A stretch of 64,000 bases of DNA from Sulfurisphaera tokodaii str. 7 (lineage in GTDB: Archaea; Thermoproteota; Thermoprotei_A; Sulfolobales; Sulfolobaceae), in contig NC_003106.2 of the NCBI RefSeq assembly GCF_000011205.1, forward strand, positions 558,001-622,000, read 5' to 3'. Under the pieces are notes generated by a model. That model searched no databases, was not told the DNA's origin, and was given only the letters and a program-made list of their open reading frames with translations. This document shows positions 11,444-20,373 of the stretch, piece after piece. The position numbers and the translations under genes were made by a program. Within the stretch, counting starts at the first letter, position 1. Every line of letters begins with the position of its first letter.

Positions 11444-12424
11444 TTGGTTATGGATTATTACGCTATAGTGCATAATGATTTTGATGGTACTGCATCTGCT
11501 GCCGTATACGCTAGAGCTGTAAATGATCTTCCTAAAAAAGTATTTTTTACTGAACCTACTAAGATTCATAACTTTTTGAGTAAGTTGGAATTAAGAGGAG
11601 TAAATAACATAATGATAGCAGACATTGGTATTAATGCCTCAACGTTTGATAGTATACTTCAAAGCTTAAAGAGGCTAATTTCACAAGGAGCAAAAATTCA
11701 ATGGTTTGATCATCATGTTTGGAAAGAAGAATGGAAGAAAACGCTTTCAGATATTGGCGTAGAAGTTTATCATGATACTTCTACTTGTGGTGCTGGAGTT
11801 ATTGTAAAATATTTAAATCCTAACGACGAGTTTTCTAAGAAATTAACTAGTGCAGATTGTTCTGTAGATATTTGGTTACATGATGACCCTATGGGGGAGA
11901 AACTAAGAAGAGTTGTTGAATCTAACAGAGATTATAGTTGGAAGGAGTATCTTATAAAAAAGTTTTATCAAGGAATATTATGGGATGAAGAGTTTGAGAA
12001 AATTCTCGTAGATCAAATAGATAAAGAATTAAAAGGATATGAGAAATTACCAAAATATATTAGAGTTCTTAATATAAATGGAAAGAATGTTGTTGTCGCT
12101 GTAAGATGGAAAGGTCCGCCAGATATAAGTTATGCATCACAGTTCTTAATGAATAGATATAACGCTGTAGTATTTGCTTCTATTAATGGTAAGGCTATAT
12201 CATTTAGGAGTAATTTGATTGAGGTCAGAAAATATGCAGAAAAGTTAGGTGGTGGTGGACATCCTTTAGCTGCTGGTGCTGGGTTAAAAGCTCCATTTTG
12301 GAGGTTCTTGCTTCATAAATTAGGTTATAGAAAACCTTTGTTAGATTGGGTGAGTAATATTGTAATTAATGTAATTAATGAGATAGGTTATGTGCCTTAT
12401 CAAAGAAAAGACATAAGGATATAA
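11444..12424 (+). CDS. DHH-family phosphoesterase (RecJ/NrnA-like)
   Basis: The 326-residue protein shows motif I HNDFDGTASA (about 7-16), the IADIG motif, the diagnostic WFDHH (about 86-90) and a C-terminal DHHA1 glycine cluster LGGGGHPLAAGAG. These proteins are manganese-dependent phosphodiesterases acting on single-stranded nucleic acid ends, oligonucleotides or cyclic dinucleotides. The substrate is not clear here. The frame opens with TTG at 11444; ATG at 11450 (MDYYAIVHND) is the more natural start. It lies 5 bp behind the nicotinamidase-like gene and is probably read with it. Confidence 0.88.
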   Translation: MVMDYYAIVHNDFDGTASAAVYARAVNDLPKKVFFTEPTKIHNFLSKLELRGVNNIMIADIGINASTFDSILQSLKRLISQGAKIQWFDHHVWKEEWKKTLSDIGVEVYHDTSTCGAGVIVKYLNPNDEFSKKLTSADCSVDIWLHDDPMGEKLRRVVESNRDYSWKEYLIKKFYQGILWDEEFEKILVDQIDKELKGYEKLPKYIRVLNINGKNVVVAVRWKGPPDISYASQFLMNRYNAVVFASINGKAISFRSNLIEVRKYAEKLGGGGHPLAAGAGLKAPFWRFLLHKLGYRKPLLDWVSNIVINVINEIGYVPYQRKDIRI

Positions 12425-12523
12425 ACATCGATATTCGTCTTCTTAATATATAAACTCATCTATTAACTTTCATTTAAAAATAATTTAAAAACATGAAATG
12501 ATACTAACTTATAGTGATTCTAA

Positions 12524-13171
12524 ATGGTCAAACTATACTCTAAGTTCCCAGATGTTCAAGTATTAACAACAAAAGGTCCAATTGATTTCTACAAAGATAT
12601 ATTTGGTAAAGGAAAATGGTTATTCCTATTCGCTCATCCAGCAGACTTTACACCAGTATGTACAACAGAATTTGTAGCATTCTCGCAAAAGTATGAGGAA
12701 TTCAAAAAACTTGGTGTAGAACTTGTTGGACTAAGTGTTGATAGTATTTACTCTCATATACAATGGTTAATGGATATTGAACAGAGATACGGCGTAAAAG
12801 TACCATTCCCAGTAATAGCAGACCCAGACAAGAAATTAGCAAGGATGTTAGATGCATTAGATGAGGCCTCCGGTCAAACTATAAGAATTGTTGTTCTAGC
12901 ATCACCGGATGGAATAATCAGATTTGTTGCTCAATATCCAATGGAGTTTGGAAGAAATATTGACGAATTGTTAAGAATAACTAAAGCTGCAATAGTTAAC
13001 TATAAAGCAAAAGTAGTACTTCCAGCAAATTGGCAACCTGGTCAAGACGTTATAGTACCGCCACCAGCCATATTTGATGAAGCAGAAATGAGAATCAAAT
13101 TACCAAATGCAAAAGCATGGTACTTATTATTCAAGAAATATGAAGAACTTCCACCAGATCAGAAAGTCTGA
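12524..13171 (+). CDS. 1-Cys peroxiredoxin (Prx6/Bcp2 type)
   Basis: The 215-residue protein has the peroxidatic motif HPADFTPVCTTEF with Cys46, and no other cysteine. The long C-terminal domain (NWQPGQDVIVPPPA) is that of the Prx6 group. It reduces hydrogen peroxide and alkyl hydroperoxides in the cytoplasm with a reductant outside this locus. The 99-bp region upstream is AT-rich, with a TATA-like TAATTTAAAA at 12481-12490. The last 13 bp overlap the convergent metallophosphoesterase. Confidence 0.95.
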   Translation: MVKLYSKFPDVQVLTTKGPIDFYKDIFGKGKWLFLFAHPADFTPVCTTEFVAFSQKYEEFKKLGVELVGLSVDSIYSHIQWLMDIEQRYGVKVPFPVIADPDKKLARMLDALDEASGQTIRIVVLASPDGIIRFVAQYPMEFGRNIDELLRITKAAIVNYKAKVVLPANWQPGQDVIVPPPAIFDEAEMRIKLPNAKAWYLLFKKYEELPPDQKV

Positions 13172-13821
13172 ATCAATACAATTTTTTTATTTGCCGGTAA
13201 AGCTACATTATAAACCCTCACGTTCCTGACCACGCTAAATGTTATTTTTGCATAATGTGCATGGCCATGTATTGCGATATGTGGCAAACATTCTGCCTCT
13301 TCAATAATTCTATCACCTAACTGTGGATAAGCACTCTTTCTTTCCCCAACCACAGTAGAAAAACTTGAGGCATAATGAGTTAATAATATTTTTAGATCTC
13401 CATCTTCACATAACATTCTAAGAATTTTCTCCTTTCTTTTTCTGTAGAATTCTTCATCAAATCCGTTAAGTTTTTGCCATTTAGTTGGTTCCTCTAATAC
13501 ACCTTCACTTCCTACTATAGTTACTTTTTTTCCATTGATATCCAATTTAGCAACTTCATCTTCAAGCCATATGATCTTATCAAAATATTTCCTATAATAT
13601 TCTCTTTTTTCTGCAAAATCCTCATTACCAAACACTGCAACTGTAGTATACTTTTTCAAGACATCATATATAGGATAGAAATGATTATACTCACCTTCAT
13701 TAACTAGATCACCAGCTAGGAGGAATAAGTCTATTTTTACATTTCTGATATTATTATATGCCATAAAGAATTGCGTAAGATATTTTGGTGAATGAATATC
13801 TGACGTAGAAGCTATAAGCAT
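13159..13821 (-). CDS. Calcineurin-like metallophosphoesterase
   Basis: The 220-residue protein carries the metal-binding series of the family: STSDIHS (DxH), LAGDLVNEG (GDxxx), FGNED (GNxD), LTHYASS and IHGHAHY (GHxH). This is a small single-domain phosphoesterase related to YfcE/MJ-type phosphodiesterases. The substrate is unknown. It is divergent from DUF763, with 36 bp between the start codons; its 3' end overlaps the peroxiredoxin gene. Confidence 0.9.
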   Translation of the reverse strand: MLIASTSDIHSPKYLTQFFMAYNNIRNVKIDLFLLAGDLVNEGEYNHFYPIYDVLKKYTTVAVFGNEDFAEKREYYRKYFDKIIWLEDEVAKLDINGKKVTIVGSEGVLEEPTKWQKLNGFDEEFYRKRKEKILRMLCEDGDLKILLTHYASSFSTVVGERKSAYPQLGDRIIEEAECLPHIAIHGHAHYAKITFSVVRNVRVYNVALPANKKIVLIQTF

Positions 13822-13857
13822 AATTTAAATTATTCTTTCTGCATAAGAAATTTAATT

Positions 13858-15009
13858 GTGAAATTAGAAGGAATAGCGGATTTACCGCTACATACTGGTC
13901 ATGTTCCTCCATGGTTAGCTCAAATTATGAAAAGATTAAGTAAAGCCATTATAGATATTATGGTCATTGAATGGGGACCAGAAAAAGTTGTAGAAAGGCT
14001 TTCTAACCCATTATGGTTTCAAGGATTTAACAATATTATAGGAATGGATTGGGATTCTTCTGGTTCTACGACCGTAACTTTAGGAATACTAAAAGAAGTT
14101 ATAAAACCTGAAGAGGAAGGAATAGCGTTTCTAGGAGGAAAAGGTAGAAATGCAATAAAAGTGCCAGAAGAGCTATTTATCCTTTCAAAAAAGTTCGACT
14201 TAGATTATGAAAAACTTGTGAGAGCTAGTAGATTAGTAGCTAAAGTCGATAGTGTGCTAATACAAGATTCTCACACTCTTTATCATCATTCTTTTATGGT
14301 AACAACAACAGGTAAGTGGGGTATAATACAACAGGGTATGAATATAGAAACTAGATTTGCAAGAAGATATCACTGGAAGGAAACAGAAAATTTTGTAAGT
14401 GAACCTCATTCTGGTATAGCTGGTACTAAGCAGAACCTAGCAATAAACGTAGTTGAAAAAGATAAAGAAAATACAAGAAAATTAATAGTAGATCTAGTTA
14501 GAGAAAGACCTTCTAATATTGTTGGTCAAGTTAAAAGAGCCATGTCTATGCTTAAAGGTCAAACTACCTTAGATTCTTTCAATAAAGCGTTCAACGTCAT
14601 AATTTCTCCACAAGCTAAATTAATTTATATGAAGCCTATAGATGTAAACAAAATACAGAATGTATTACAGCAATTATATGAATATAATCCCTCAAATTTA
14701 GAGGAAGTTTTACTTAATGGACTAGGTCCCTCTACAGCGAGGGCATTATATTTGGTTGCTGATCTGATATATAATGAACCACCTTCATACAACGACCCGG
14801 TAAATTACCCATATGATCCATTTAAATATGCTTTTGCTAGTGGTGGTAAAGACGGAATTCCGTTTCCCGTAAATAGGAAAGTTGCATGGGAGGTTATTTA
14901 TACACTAGAAGATATTATAGAAAAAGCTAAGCTTGAAAGGAAAGATAAAGATTTTGCCTTAAATAAATTAAAAGAGATGGTAAAGTATGGAGATAAAGAA
15001 AGGTCTTGA
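13858..15009 (+). CDS. DUF763 protein
   Basis: The 383-residue protein opens with GIADLPLHTGHVPPWL and carries LSNPLWFQGFNNIIGMDWDSSG and a TTTGKWGIIQQGMN element followed by ARRYHW, all of which I recognise from the uncharacterised DUF763 family. A conserved Asp-Trp-Asp-Ser and several His residues (HTLYHHSF) suggest an enzymatic or nuclease-like site, but no function is established to my knowledge. Start is GTG. The last 23 bp overlap the citrate synthase gene. Confidence 0.85.
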   Translation: MKLEGIADLPLHTGHVPPWLAQIMKRLSKAIIDIMVIEWGPEKVVERLSNPLWFQGFNNIIGMDWDSSGSTTVTLGILKEVIKPEEEGIAFLGGKGRNAIKVPEELFILSKKFDLDYEKLVRASRLVAKVDSVLIQDSHTLYHHSFMVTTTGKWGIIQQGMNIETRFARRYHWKETENFVSEPHSGIAGTKQNLAINVVEKDKENTRKLIVDLVRERPSNIVGQVKRAMSMLKGQTTLDSFNKAFNVIISPQAKLIYMKPIDVNKIQNVLQQLYEYNPSNLEEVLLNGLGPSTARALYLVADLIYNEPPSYNDPVNYPYDPFKYAFASGGKDGIPFPVNRKVAWEVIYTLEDIIEKAKLERKDKDFALNKLKEMVKYGDKERS

Positions 15010-16108
15010 AGACGTTTATGTTAAAGAAACAGAGATAACATATATTGACGGGGAACTAGGTAGGTTATATTATAGAGGTTACTCCATATATGACTTGGCT
15101 GAATTCTCTAATTTTGAAGAAGTAAGTTACCTAATATTATATGGTAAATTACCAAATAGAGAAGAATTAAACTGGTTCCAGGAAAAGCTAAGGGAAGAAA
15201 GATACTTACCAGATTTTATAATAAAATTTCTAAGAGAAGTGAGAAAAGATGCCCAACCAATGGATATACTAAGAACTGCTGTGAGCTTACTTGGTATTGA
15301 AGATTCAAAAAATGATGAACGAACTGATATAAAGGGCATAAAATTAATTTCAAAATTCCCTACTATTGTAGCTAATTATGCAAGATTAAGAAAAGGGCTA
15401 GATATAATTGAGCCAGATCCTAAACTTTCACACTCGGAGAATTTCTTGTACATGCTATATGGAGATAGACCAAATGAAATAAAATCAAAGGCTATGGATG
15501 TCACATTAATCTTACATATTGATCATGAAATGAACGCATCAACCTTTGCCTCATTAGTTGTAGCCTCTACTTTTTCAGATTTATATTCTTCTATAGTAGC
15601 TGGGATATCAGCATTGAAAGGGCCTTTGCACGGAGGGGCAAACTATGAGGCACTAAAAATGTTTAAGGAAATTGGATCTCCCGAAAAAGTTAACGATTAT
15701 ATTCTAAATAGGCTTTCTAACAAACAAAGAATAATGGGATTTGGACATCGTGTTTATAAAACTTATGATCCAAGGGCAAGAATATTAAAACAGTATGCTA
15801 AACTATTAGCTGAAAAAGAAGGAGGAGAAATATATACTTTATATCAAATAGCTGAGAAAGTTGAAGAGATTGGAATAAAGTATTTAGGTCCTAAAGGTAT
15901 ATATCCTAATGTTGATTTCTTCTCCAGTATTGTTTTCTACTCTTTAGGTTTCGAGCCAGACTTCTTTCCGGCAGTTTTTGCTTCAGCCAGAGTAGTTGGC
16001 TGGGTTGCTCATATCATGGAGTATATAAAAGATAATAAGATAATTAGGCCTAAAGCATACTATAAAGGGGAAATAGGAAAGAAATATATTCCAATTGATA
16101 GTAGGTAA
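14987..16108 (+). CDS. gltA: Citrate synthase
   Basis: The 373-residue protein has the catalytic histidines in PLHGGANYEA and MGFGHRVYKTYDPRA and the catalytic Asp in YPNVDFFSSIVFYSLG. The N-terminal YIDGELGRLYYRGYSI motif is typical of archaeal and Gram-positive dimeric citrate synthases. It condenses oxaloacetate with acetyl-CoA. A 2-methylcitrate synthase activity is possible for this type. The ATG at 14987 lies inside the end of DUF763 and the stop overlaps the PhoU-like gene, so the three genes look like one unit. Confidence 0.95.
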   Translation: MEIKKGLEDVYVKETEITYIDGELGRLYYRGYSIYDLAEFSNFEEVSYLILYGKLPNREELNWFQEKLREERYLPDFIIKFLREVRKDAQPMDILRTAVSLLGIEDSKNDERTDIKGIKLISKFPTIVANYARLRKGLDIIEPDPKLSHSENFLYMLYGDRPNEIKSKAMDVTLILHIDHEMNASTFASLVVASTFSDLYSSIVAGISALKGPLHGGANYEALKMFKEIGSPEKVNDYILNRLSNKQRIMGFGHRVYKTYDPRARILKQYAKLLAEKEGGEIYTLYQIAEKVEEIGIKYLGPKGIYPNVDFFSSIVFYSLGFEPDFFPAVFASARVVGWVAHIMEYIKDNKIIRPKAYYKGEIGKKYIPIDSR

Positions 16109-16775
16109 TATTAAATTGATAAAAATTAGGATAAATAAAGAGGAAGAATTATTCAGTAAGTTAGTTAAGATGGGTGAAGATATTAAAACTGCTTGTGAAA
16201 CATTAAAGCAACTATTTCTAGGTGCAATTTATAATAATGAAGATGCGGTTAGTAGTAATTTAGTAAAAATAAAGACTATAACTGAAAAAATAGCAATGGC
16301 TAGAGAAGAAATTTTAGAACTTTTATACGGTGGAGCGTTTTTACCCGATTTTAAGGAGGCCATGGTAATGTTAACTCAAGCATTATACCATACGAGTACA
16401 TCTATAAAAGATTCAGCAAGATCTCTAGCATCAAGAAAGCCCTCTGAAAAATGCATTATCAGTATAAGGGAAAGTCTATTATCTTATCTTTCTCTTATTC
16501 AAGAAGCTTCAGAAAAAGTAATATTAATGCTTTCAACTCTTTCAAGAGATATGCAAGAAGCCCTGAAAGTAGGCAGGGAAATACAAATGTTGGAAAGAGC
16601 TGGAGATGATATGAAAGATACTCTAATAACAAAACTTTATGAATTGGAGAAAGAAATCGATTTAATAACAATTTTACAAATGCGTGATGTAATCTTCTTC
16701 CTTGACGATATTTTAGATTCAATGGAGGATGCAACTTTAAGTGTAGAAATTCTATATGCAACGTTAAAGGCCTAA
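16095..16775 (+). CDS. DUF47/PhoU-like phosphate transport accessory protein
   Basis: The 226-residue all-helical protein resembles DUF47 (PhoU-like) proteins that accompany Pit phosphate transporters: helix bundles with acid clusters such as QMLERAGDDMKDTL and the late RDVIFFLDDILDSMEDA. It has no membrane segment. The frame opens with TTG at 16095; TTG at 16116, behind an AGGT ribosome-site-like motif, is another option. Its 3' end overlaps, tail to tail by 12 bp, the Pit transporter on the other strand, so the functional pair is encoded convergently rather than in one operon. Confidence 0.85.
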   Translation: MIVGNIKLIKIRINKEEELFSKLVKMGEDIKTACETLKQLFLGAIYNNEDAVSSNLVKIKTITEKIAMAREEILELLYGGAFLPDFKEAMVMLTQALYHTSTSIKDSARSLASRKPSEKCIISIRESLLSYLSLIQEASEKVILMLSTLSRDMQEALKVGREIQMLERAGDDMKDTLITKLYELEKEIDLITILQMRDVIFFLDDILDSMEDATLSVEILYATLKA

Positions 16776-17729
16776 AATGCTTTTTAATACACCATAAGTA
16801 GCTAAGCTAACTATTATTGCTAGAATTGGGGATACTGTCCAACCCCTAGCTATTTGTAATAATTGCCTTTTTATATCAAAACCAAAGCTCCTAAAACTCA
16901 GACCTATAATTCCTCCCATTATAGTTTGAGTTATTGAAATGGGAACACCAAATATAGTAAAAATTTCTGAAATTATATCACTACCAATTAGTGCTGATGA
17001 AGCCCCTATATATCCAAGTCTTGTAACTCTAAAACCTACTGTAATGGCTGCTTTCTTAGAACTTAGGTAAAGACCAAGAACAGAAGCAATTGCATAAGTT
17101 AAAGCCGTAATATAATAAGGCTCTGCAATTACTCCAGCTGATATTATTATTCCGATTGCATTAGCACCAGTAACATATGAAGTAAATATTGATGCTAAAA
17201 TTAAAGAATATTTATAATATTTTATTTGTTTTAAGAAATTTCTTCTATTTCCTATTACTTTTAAGAGAATAAAGTACATAGATAAGGAAGTCACAATAGC
17301 TATAGACGGTGAAATACCCCACGAGCCTACAGTAAACCAGAATTTTCCCCAATCAAAATCTATTACTCCTCTGGAGATTAAAACTAGAACAGCAATAGAA
17401 GGATAAATCATTTGGCTTAATGATGCCGGTATACCTAATTTATTTAAATAATAAAATGTAGTAGTTGAAGCCAAAAGTATAGAAGATAATAAGATTTCTA
17501 AAATAATTATTTGATCAGATTTAACTATCCCGTAAACGCTATTAAGCATTGTGTAACTACCTAAAAAAGCACCTATAAATAAGGAAATCGCATTAATAGT
17601 ATATGCATGTTTTCTTTTTAATACGTTTGTAGAGAGTAAAATTCCTAAAGATACCGCAGAATTATTTCCTCCAACACTAAATGAAGCTAGTAACCCTACA
17701 ATAAAGATTAGTAATAACAAAGTATTCAT
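16764..17729 (-). CDS. Pit-family inorganic phosphate transporter
   Basis: The 321-residue membrane protein has about 8-10 transmembrane segments and the two inverted PiT signatures: an N-terminal GGNNSAVSLG (about 20-29), where the classical form is GANDxANxxG, and a C-terminal VTGANAIGIII (about 181-191). It should import phosphate (or a metal-phosphate complex) with a cation gradient. It overlaps the RHH regulator gene by 4 bp and lies tail to tail with a DUF47 protein, a classical functional partner. Confidence 0.9.
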   Translation of the reverse strand: MNTLLLLIFIVGLLASFSVGGNNSAVSLGILLSTNVLKRKHAYTINAISLFIGAFLGSYTMLNSVYGIVKSDQIIILEILLSSILLASTTTFYYLNKLGIPASLSQMIYPSIAVLVLISRGVIDFDWGKFWFTVGSWGISPSIAIVTSLSMYFILLKVIGNRRNFLKQIKYYKYSLILASIFTSYVTGANAIGIIISAGVIAEPYYITALTYAIASVLGLYLSSKKAAITVGFRVTRLGYIGASSALIGSDIISEIFTIFGVPISITQTIMGGIIGLSFRSFGFDIKRQLLQIARGWTVSPILAIIVSLATYGVLKSILGL

Positions 17730-17944
17730 ATTTTCTTCTTTTCCTCGTTTTCGATACTCTTTAGATACTGTATATACTCTATAATCGCATCTCTAATTAA
17801 ATCACTTCTATTAGAATAACCTAGCATTTTTGTCATTTCATCAATTTCTCTCAGAAAATCTTCTTCTAATTTAAATGAAATTGTCTTAACTTCTCCTAAG
17901 TCAATTTCAAATGTTGTTTCATTTACTTTTCTTATAGTAGCCAT
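17726..17944 (-). CDS. Ribbon-helix-helix (CopG-type) transcription regulator
   Basis: The short protein carries an RHH fold: a beta strand KTISFKLEEDFLREIDEM followed by GYSNRSDLIRDAIIEYIQYL, which holds the NRSDLIRDAI turn typical of CopG/NikR-type regulators. I chose the ATG at 17944 (MATIRK) because a TATA box lies at the leaderless distance from it; an ATG five codons upstream, at 17959, would lie too close to that box. It overlaps the Pit gene by 4 bp and probably regulates it, perhaps through the inverted repeat at 18009-18033. Confidence 0.85.
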   Translation of the reverse strand: MATIRKVNETTFEIDLGEVKTISFKLEEDFLREIDEMTKMLGYSNRSDLIRDAIIEYIQYLKSIENEEKKKI

Positions 17945-17970
17945 AAGTATCATAAACAAATTGTAAGGAC

Positions 17971-17980
17971 ATATAAAAAA
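17971..17980 (-). promoter_or_regulatory. TATA box for RHH-Pit operon
   Basis: On the minus strand TTTTTTATAT is centred about 31 bp upstream of the ATG at 17944 and only about 16 bp from the ATG at 17959. This spacing favours the shorter RHH protein and a leaderless or very short-leader mRNA. Confidence 0.55.
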
Positions 17981-18008
17981 CCTTTTCTCATACGGACATC
18001 CACGATAG

Positions 18009-18033
18009 AACTTATATAATGCTATATAGAGTT
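18009..18033. repeat. Imperfect inverted repeat, possible operator
   Basis: AACTTATATA, then ATGC, then TATATAGAGTT form two arms that match after a one-base gap. The repeat lies in the 160-bp region between the divergent RHH-Pit operon and hel308. RHH proteins often bind such repeats, so it may be an operator, but its AT-rich content also fits chance or a second promoter. Confidence 0.35.
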
Positions 18034-18107
18034 ACATTTTTCAAATAAGGACTATTAAGGGCAAAAATCCTTTTAAGACTTAATAAAAGAAAGATTATAG
18101 TTTTACA

Positions 18108-20222
18108 ATGGAAACAATTTCTATTGACGATTTGCCGTTAGACATAAAAATTATAGATATTTTAAAAAGAAGAGGAATTAGAACTCTTAACCCACCACAA
18201 TCTGAAGCAATAAGAAAAGGTTTACTAGATGGAAAAAGACTCTTAGTAACATCTCCTACTGCTTCTGGTAAAACTCTCATTGCAGAACTAGGTATGATAA
18301 ATTATCTTCTATCAAAAGGCGGAAAAGCAATATATATTACCCCACTTAGAGCATTAACTAATGAAAAATATAATACGTTTAAAGATTGGGAAACTCTTGG
18401 TATAAAAACTGGAATGACAAGTGGAGATTACGATACTGATGACGCATGGCTCGAAAATTATGATATAATAGTAACTACTTACGAAAAATTAGATTCTTTA
18501 TGGAGACATAAGGCTAAATGGCTTAACGAGGTTTCATATTTTGTTTTAGATGAGTTTCATTATTTAAACGATCCAGAAAGGGGTCCTACCGTTGAATCAG
18601 TTGCTATTAGAGCGAAGAAAAGAGGCATAGTATTAGGATTAAGTGCAACAATTAGTAATGGTAAAGAGATAGCTAACTGGTTAAATGCTGAACTAGTAGC
18701 TACTAATTGGAGACCCGTCCCGCTAAAAGAAGGAATAATATACCCAGAAAAGAAAGGATTTGTAGTAGTGTACAAGGATAATACCAGCAGGAAAGTATAT
18801 GGGGATGATGCTATAATAGCTTACACACTAGATATAGTTTCAAAAGGAGGACAAGTTTTAGTGTTTCGCTCTTCGAGAAAATTAGCCGAAAATACAGCTA
18901 GAAAAATAGTTCAATATATGAATTTTGTAAAATTAGAGGATAAGAAATTACTGGAAATCGCTAGAAAAATTAAAGAAGTCGAAGATGCAGGGAGTAATGA
19001 GAAAGAGGACTTATATAACCTTGTATTAAGGGGTGTTGCTTATCATCATGCAGGTCTCTCTAAAGGACTTAGGGATATAATAGAATCTTCTTTTAGAGAT
19101 AGAATATTGAAAGTGATAGTGGCAACACCCACATTAGCTGCTGGAGTTAATTTACCTGCTAGGGCTGTAGTTATAGGTGATATTTATAGATATAATAGAA
19201 AAGTTGTCGGATATATGGATTTAATCCCAGTTATGGATTATAAGCAAATGAGTGGCAGGGCTGGAAGACCAGGTTTTGATGAAAATGGAGAAGCTGTTGT
19301 AGTTGTTAGGAACAAAAGAGAGGCAGAAAAAGTATACGAAAGGTATTTAATGTCTGATGTGGAACCAATTGAATCAAAATTAGGTTCAGAAAGTGCATTT
19401 TATTCCTTCCTTATTAGTATTATAGCATCTGAAGGTGAAAAAACCACAGAGGAACTAATGGAATATGTAAAGGAAACCTTACTTCCGAAAGAACTAGCTA
19501 AAAAATATTTTAGATCTGGGTTAGATTGGTTACTACAACATGATATCTTTGCTGAAATCAGTGATAAAATCACATTAACTAGATTTGGAAGAAGAATCTC
19601 AGATCTATATATAAATCCTTTCACTGCAGTAACAATTAGAGAAGCCTTAGAGAAGAATGAGAAAGGATGCGAAATAGCATATCTTCACTTGTTAGCTTAT
19701 ACTCCAGATGGTCCTTCAATTGGAGTTAGTAGAGCTGAAGAAGATGCACTTATAGATGAGTTAAATTGTGAACTATTTGTTGATGAGCCTGAAGATGAAT
19801 ACGAATTTTCAAATTACATATCAGCATTAAAAGTAGCTTATATTGTTTATGATTGGGTAAATGAAATAGATGAAGATACAATCCTAGGGAAGTATGGAAT
19901 AGGATCAGGTGATTTAAGGGCTATAATAGATACAATGGATTGGTTAACTTATTCTGGTTATCATGTAGCCTCCGTCCTAGAATTAAAAGATCATAAGGAT
20001 ATCTTAGAAGAACTTCATGCTAGAGTTAAAGACGGAGTTAAACCAGAGCTGATTGAATTGGTAAAGATTCCTGGAATAGGAAGAGTAAGAGCCAGACTAC
20101 TTTATCAACATGATATTAAGAAACCAGAAGACATTGTACTAAACCCAGAAAAGGTTAAGCAACTTTTAGGTCCTAACTTAGGTGAAAAAATTGTCAGAGA
20201 AGCTGCAAGAACTATTGCTTGA
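18108..20222 (+). CDS. hel308: Hel308/Hjm superfamily 2 DNA helicase
   Basis: The 704-residue protein has Q-motif NPPQSEAI, Walker [10 protein letters not shown] (about 48-56), [10 protein letters not shown] (motif Ia), DEFH (148-151, motif II; commonly DE-I/V-H), SAT (motif III), [14 protein letters not shown] (motif V) and [10 protein letters not shown] (motif VI). Winged-helix and ratchet domains follow, with a C-terminal helix-hairpin-helix [14 protein letters not shown]. Hel308 unwinds lagging strands at stalled forks and works in archaeal repair. A TATA-like CTTAATAAAAG lies about 25 bp upstream. Length and motif order are normal for the family. Confidence 0.96.
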   Translation: METISIDDLPLDIKIIDILKRRGIRTLNPPQSEAIRKGLLDGKRLLVTSPTASGKTLIAELGMINYLLSKGGKAIYITPLRALTNEKYNTFKDWETLGIKTGMTSGDYDTDDAWLENYDIIVTTYEKLDSLWRHKAKWLNEVSYFVLDEFHYLNDPERGPTVESVAIRAKKRGIVLGLSATISNGKEIANWLNAELVATNWRPVPLKEGIIYPEKKGFVVVYKDNTSRKVYGDDAIIAYTLDIVSKGGQVLVFRSSRKLAENTARKIVQYMNFVKLEDKKLLEIARKIKEVEDAGSNEKEDLYNLVLRGVAYHHAGLSKGLRDIIESSFRDRILKVIVATPTLAAGVNLPARAVVIGDIYRYNRKVVGYMDLIPVMDYKQMSGRAGRPGFDENGEAVVVVRNKREAEKVYERYLMSDVEPIESKLGSESAFYSFLISIIASEGEKTTEELMEYVKETLLPKELAKKYFRSGLDWLLQHDIFAEISDKITLTRFGRRISDLYINPFTAVTIREALEKNEKGCEIAYLHLLAYTPDGPSIGVSRAEEDALIDELNCELFVDEPEDEYEFSNYISALKVAYIVYDWVNEIDEDTILGKYGIGSGDLRAIIDTMDWLTYSGYHVASVLELKDHKDILEELHARVKDGVKPELIELVKIPGIGRVRARLLYQHDIKKPEDIVLNPEKVKQLLGPNLGEKIVREAARTIA

Positions 20223-20373
20223 ATATATATTATATCAGAAACAAGAATTCTCAATTCCATGTGATAGCATTGAAAAAATAAGGAAATTATTTTTAGCCTT
20301 AGGTAGAAATGTAGTAGTGAAAGAGAAAAAAGGAGAAGAATGTGTCATAATGGTATATTACCATGTTTCTTAG
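20182..20373 (+). CDS. Possible small protein overlapping the hel308 3' end
   Basis: An open frame in another phase starts inside the last codons of hel308 (GTG 20182; TTG 20215 would remove most of the overlap) and ends 29 bp inside the convergent carboxyltransferase gene. The part beyond hel308 encodes a plausible helix ([15 protein letters not shown]) followed by two strands ([17 protein letters not shown]). It fills a 122-bp gap with no other feature. No family is recognised, and it could be a chance ORF. Confidence 0.35.
   Translation: MKKLSEKLQELLLEYILYQKQEFSIPCDSIEKIRKLFLALGRNVVVKEKKGEECVIMVYYHVS

Noticed and set aside
15306-15330. ATGATGA followed by CTGA inside citrate synthase.
   Set aside because: The spacing (5 nt) is too short for a guide and no C'/D pair follows; it is coding sequence.
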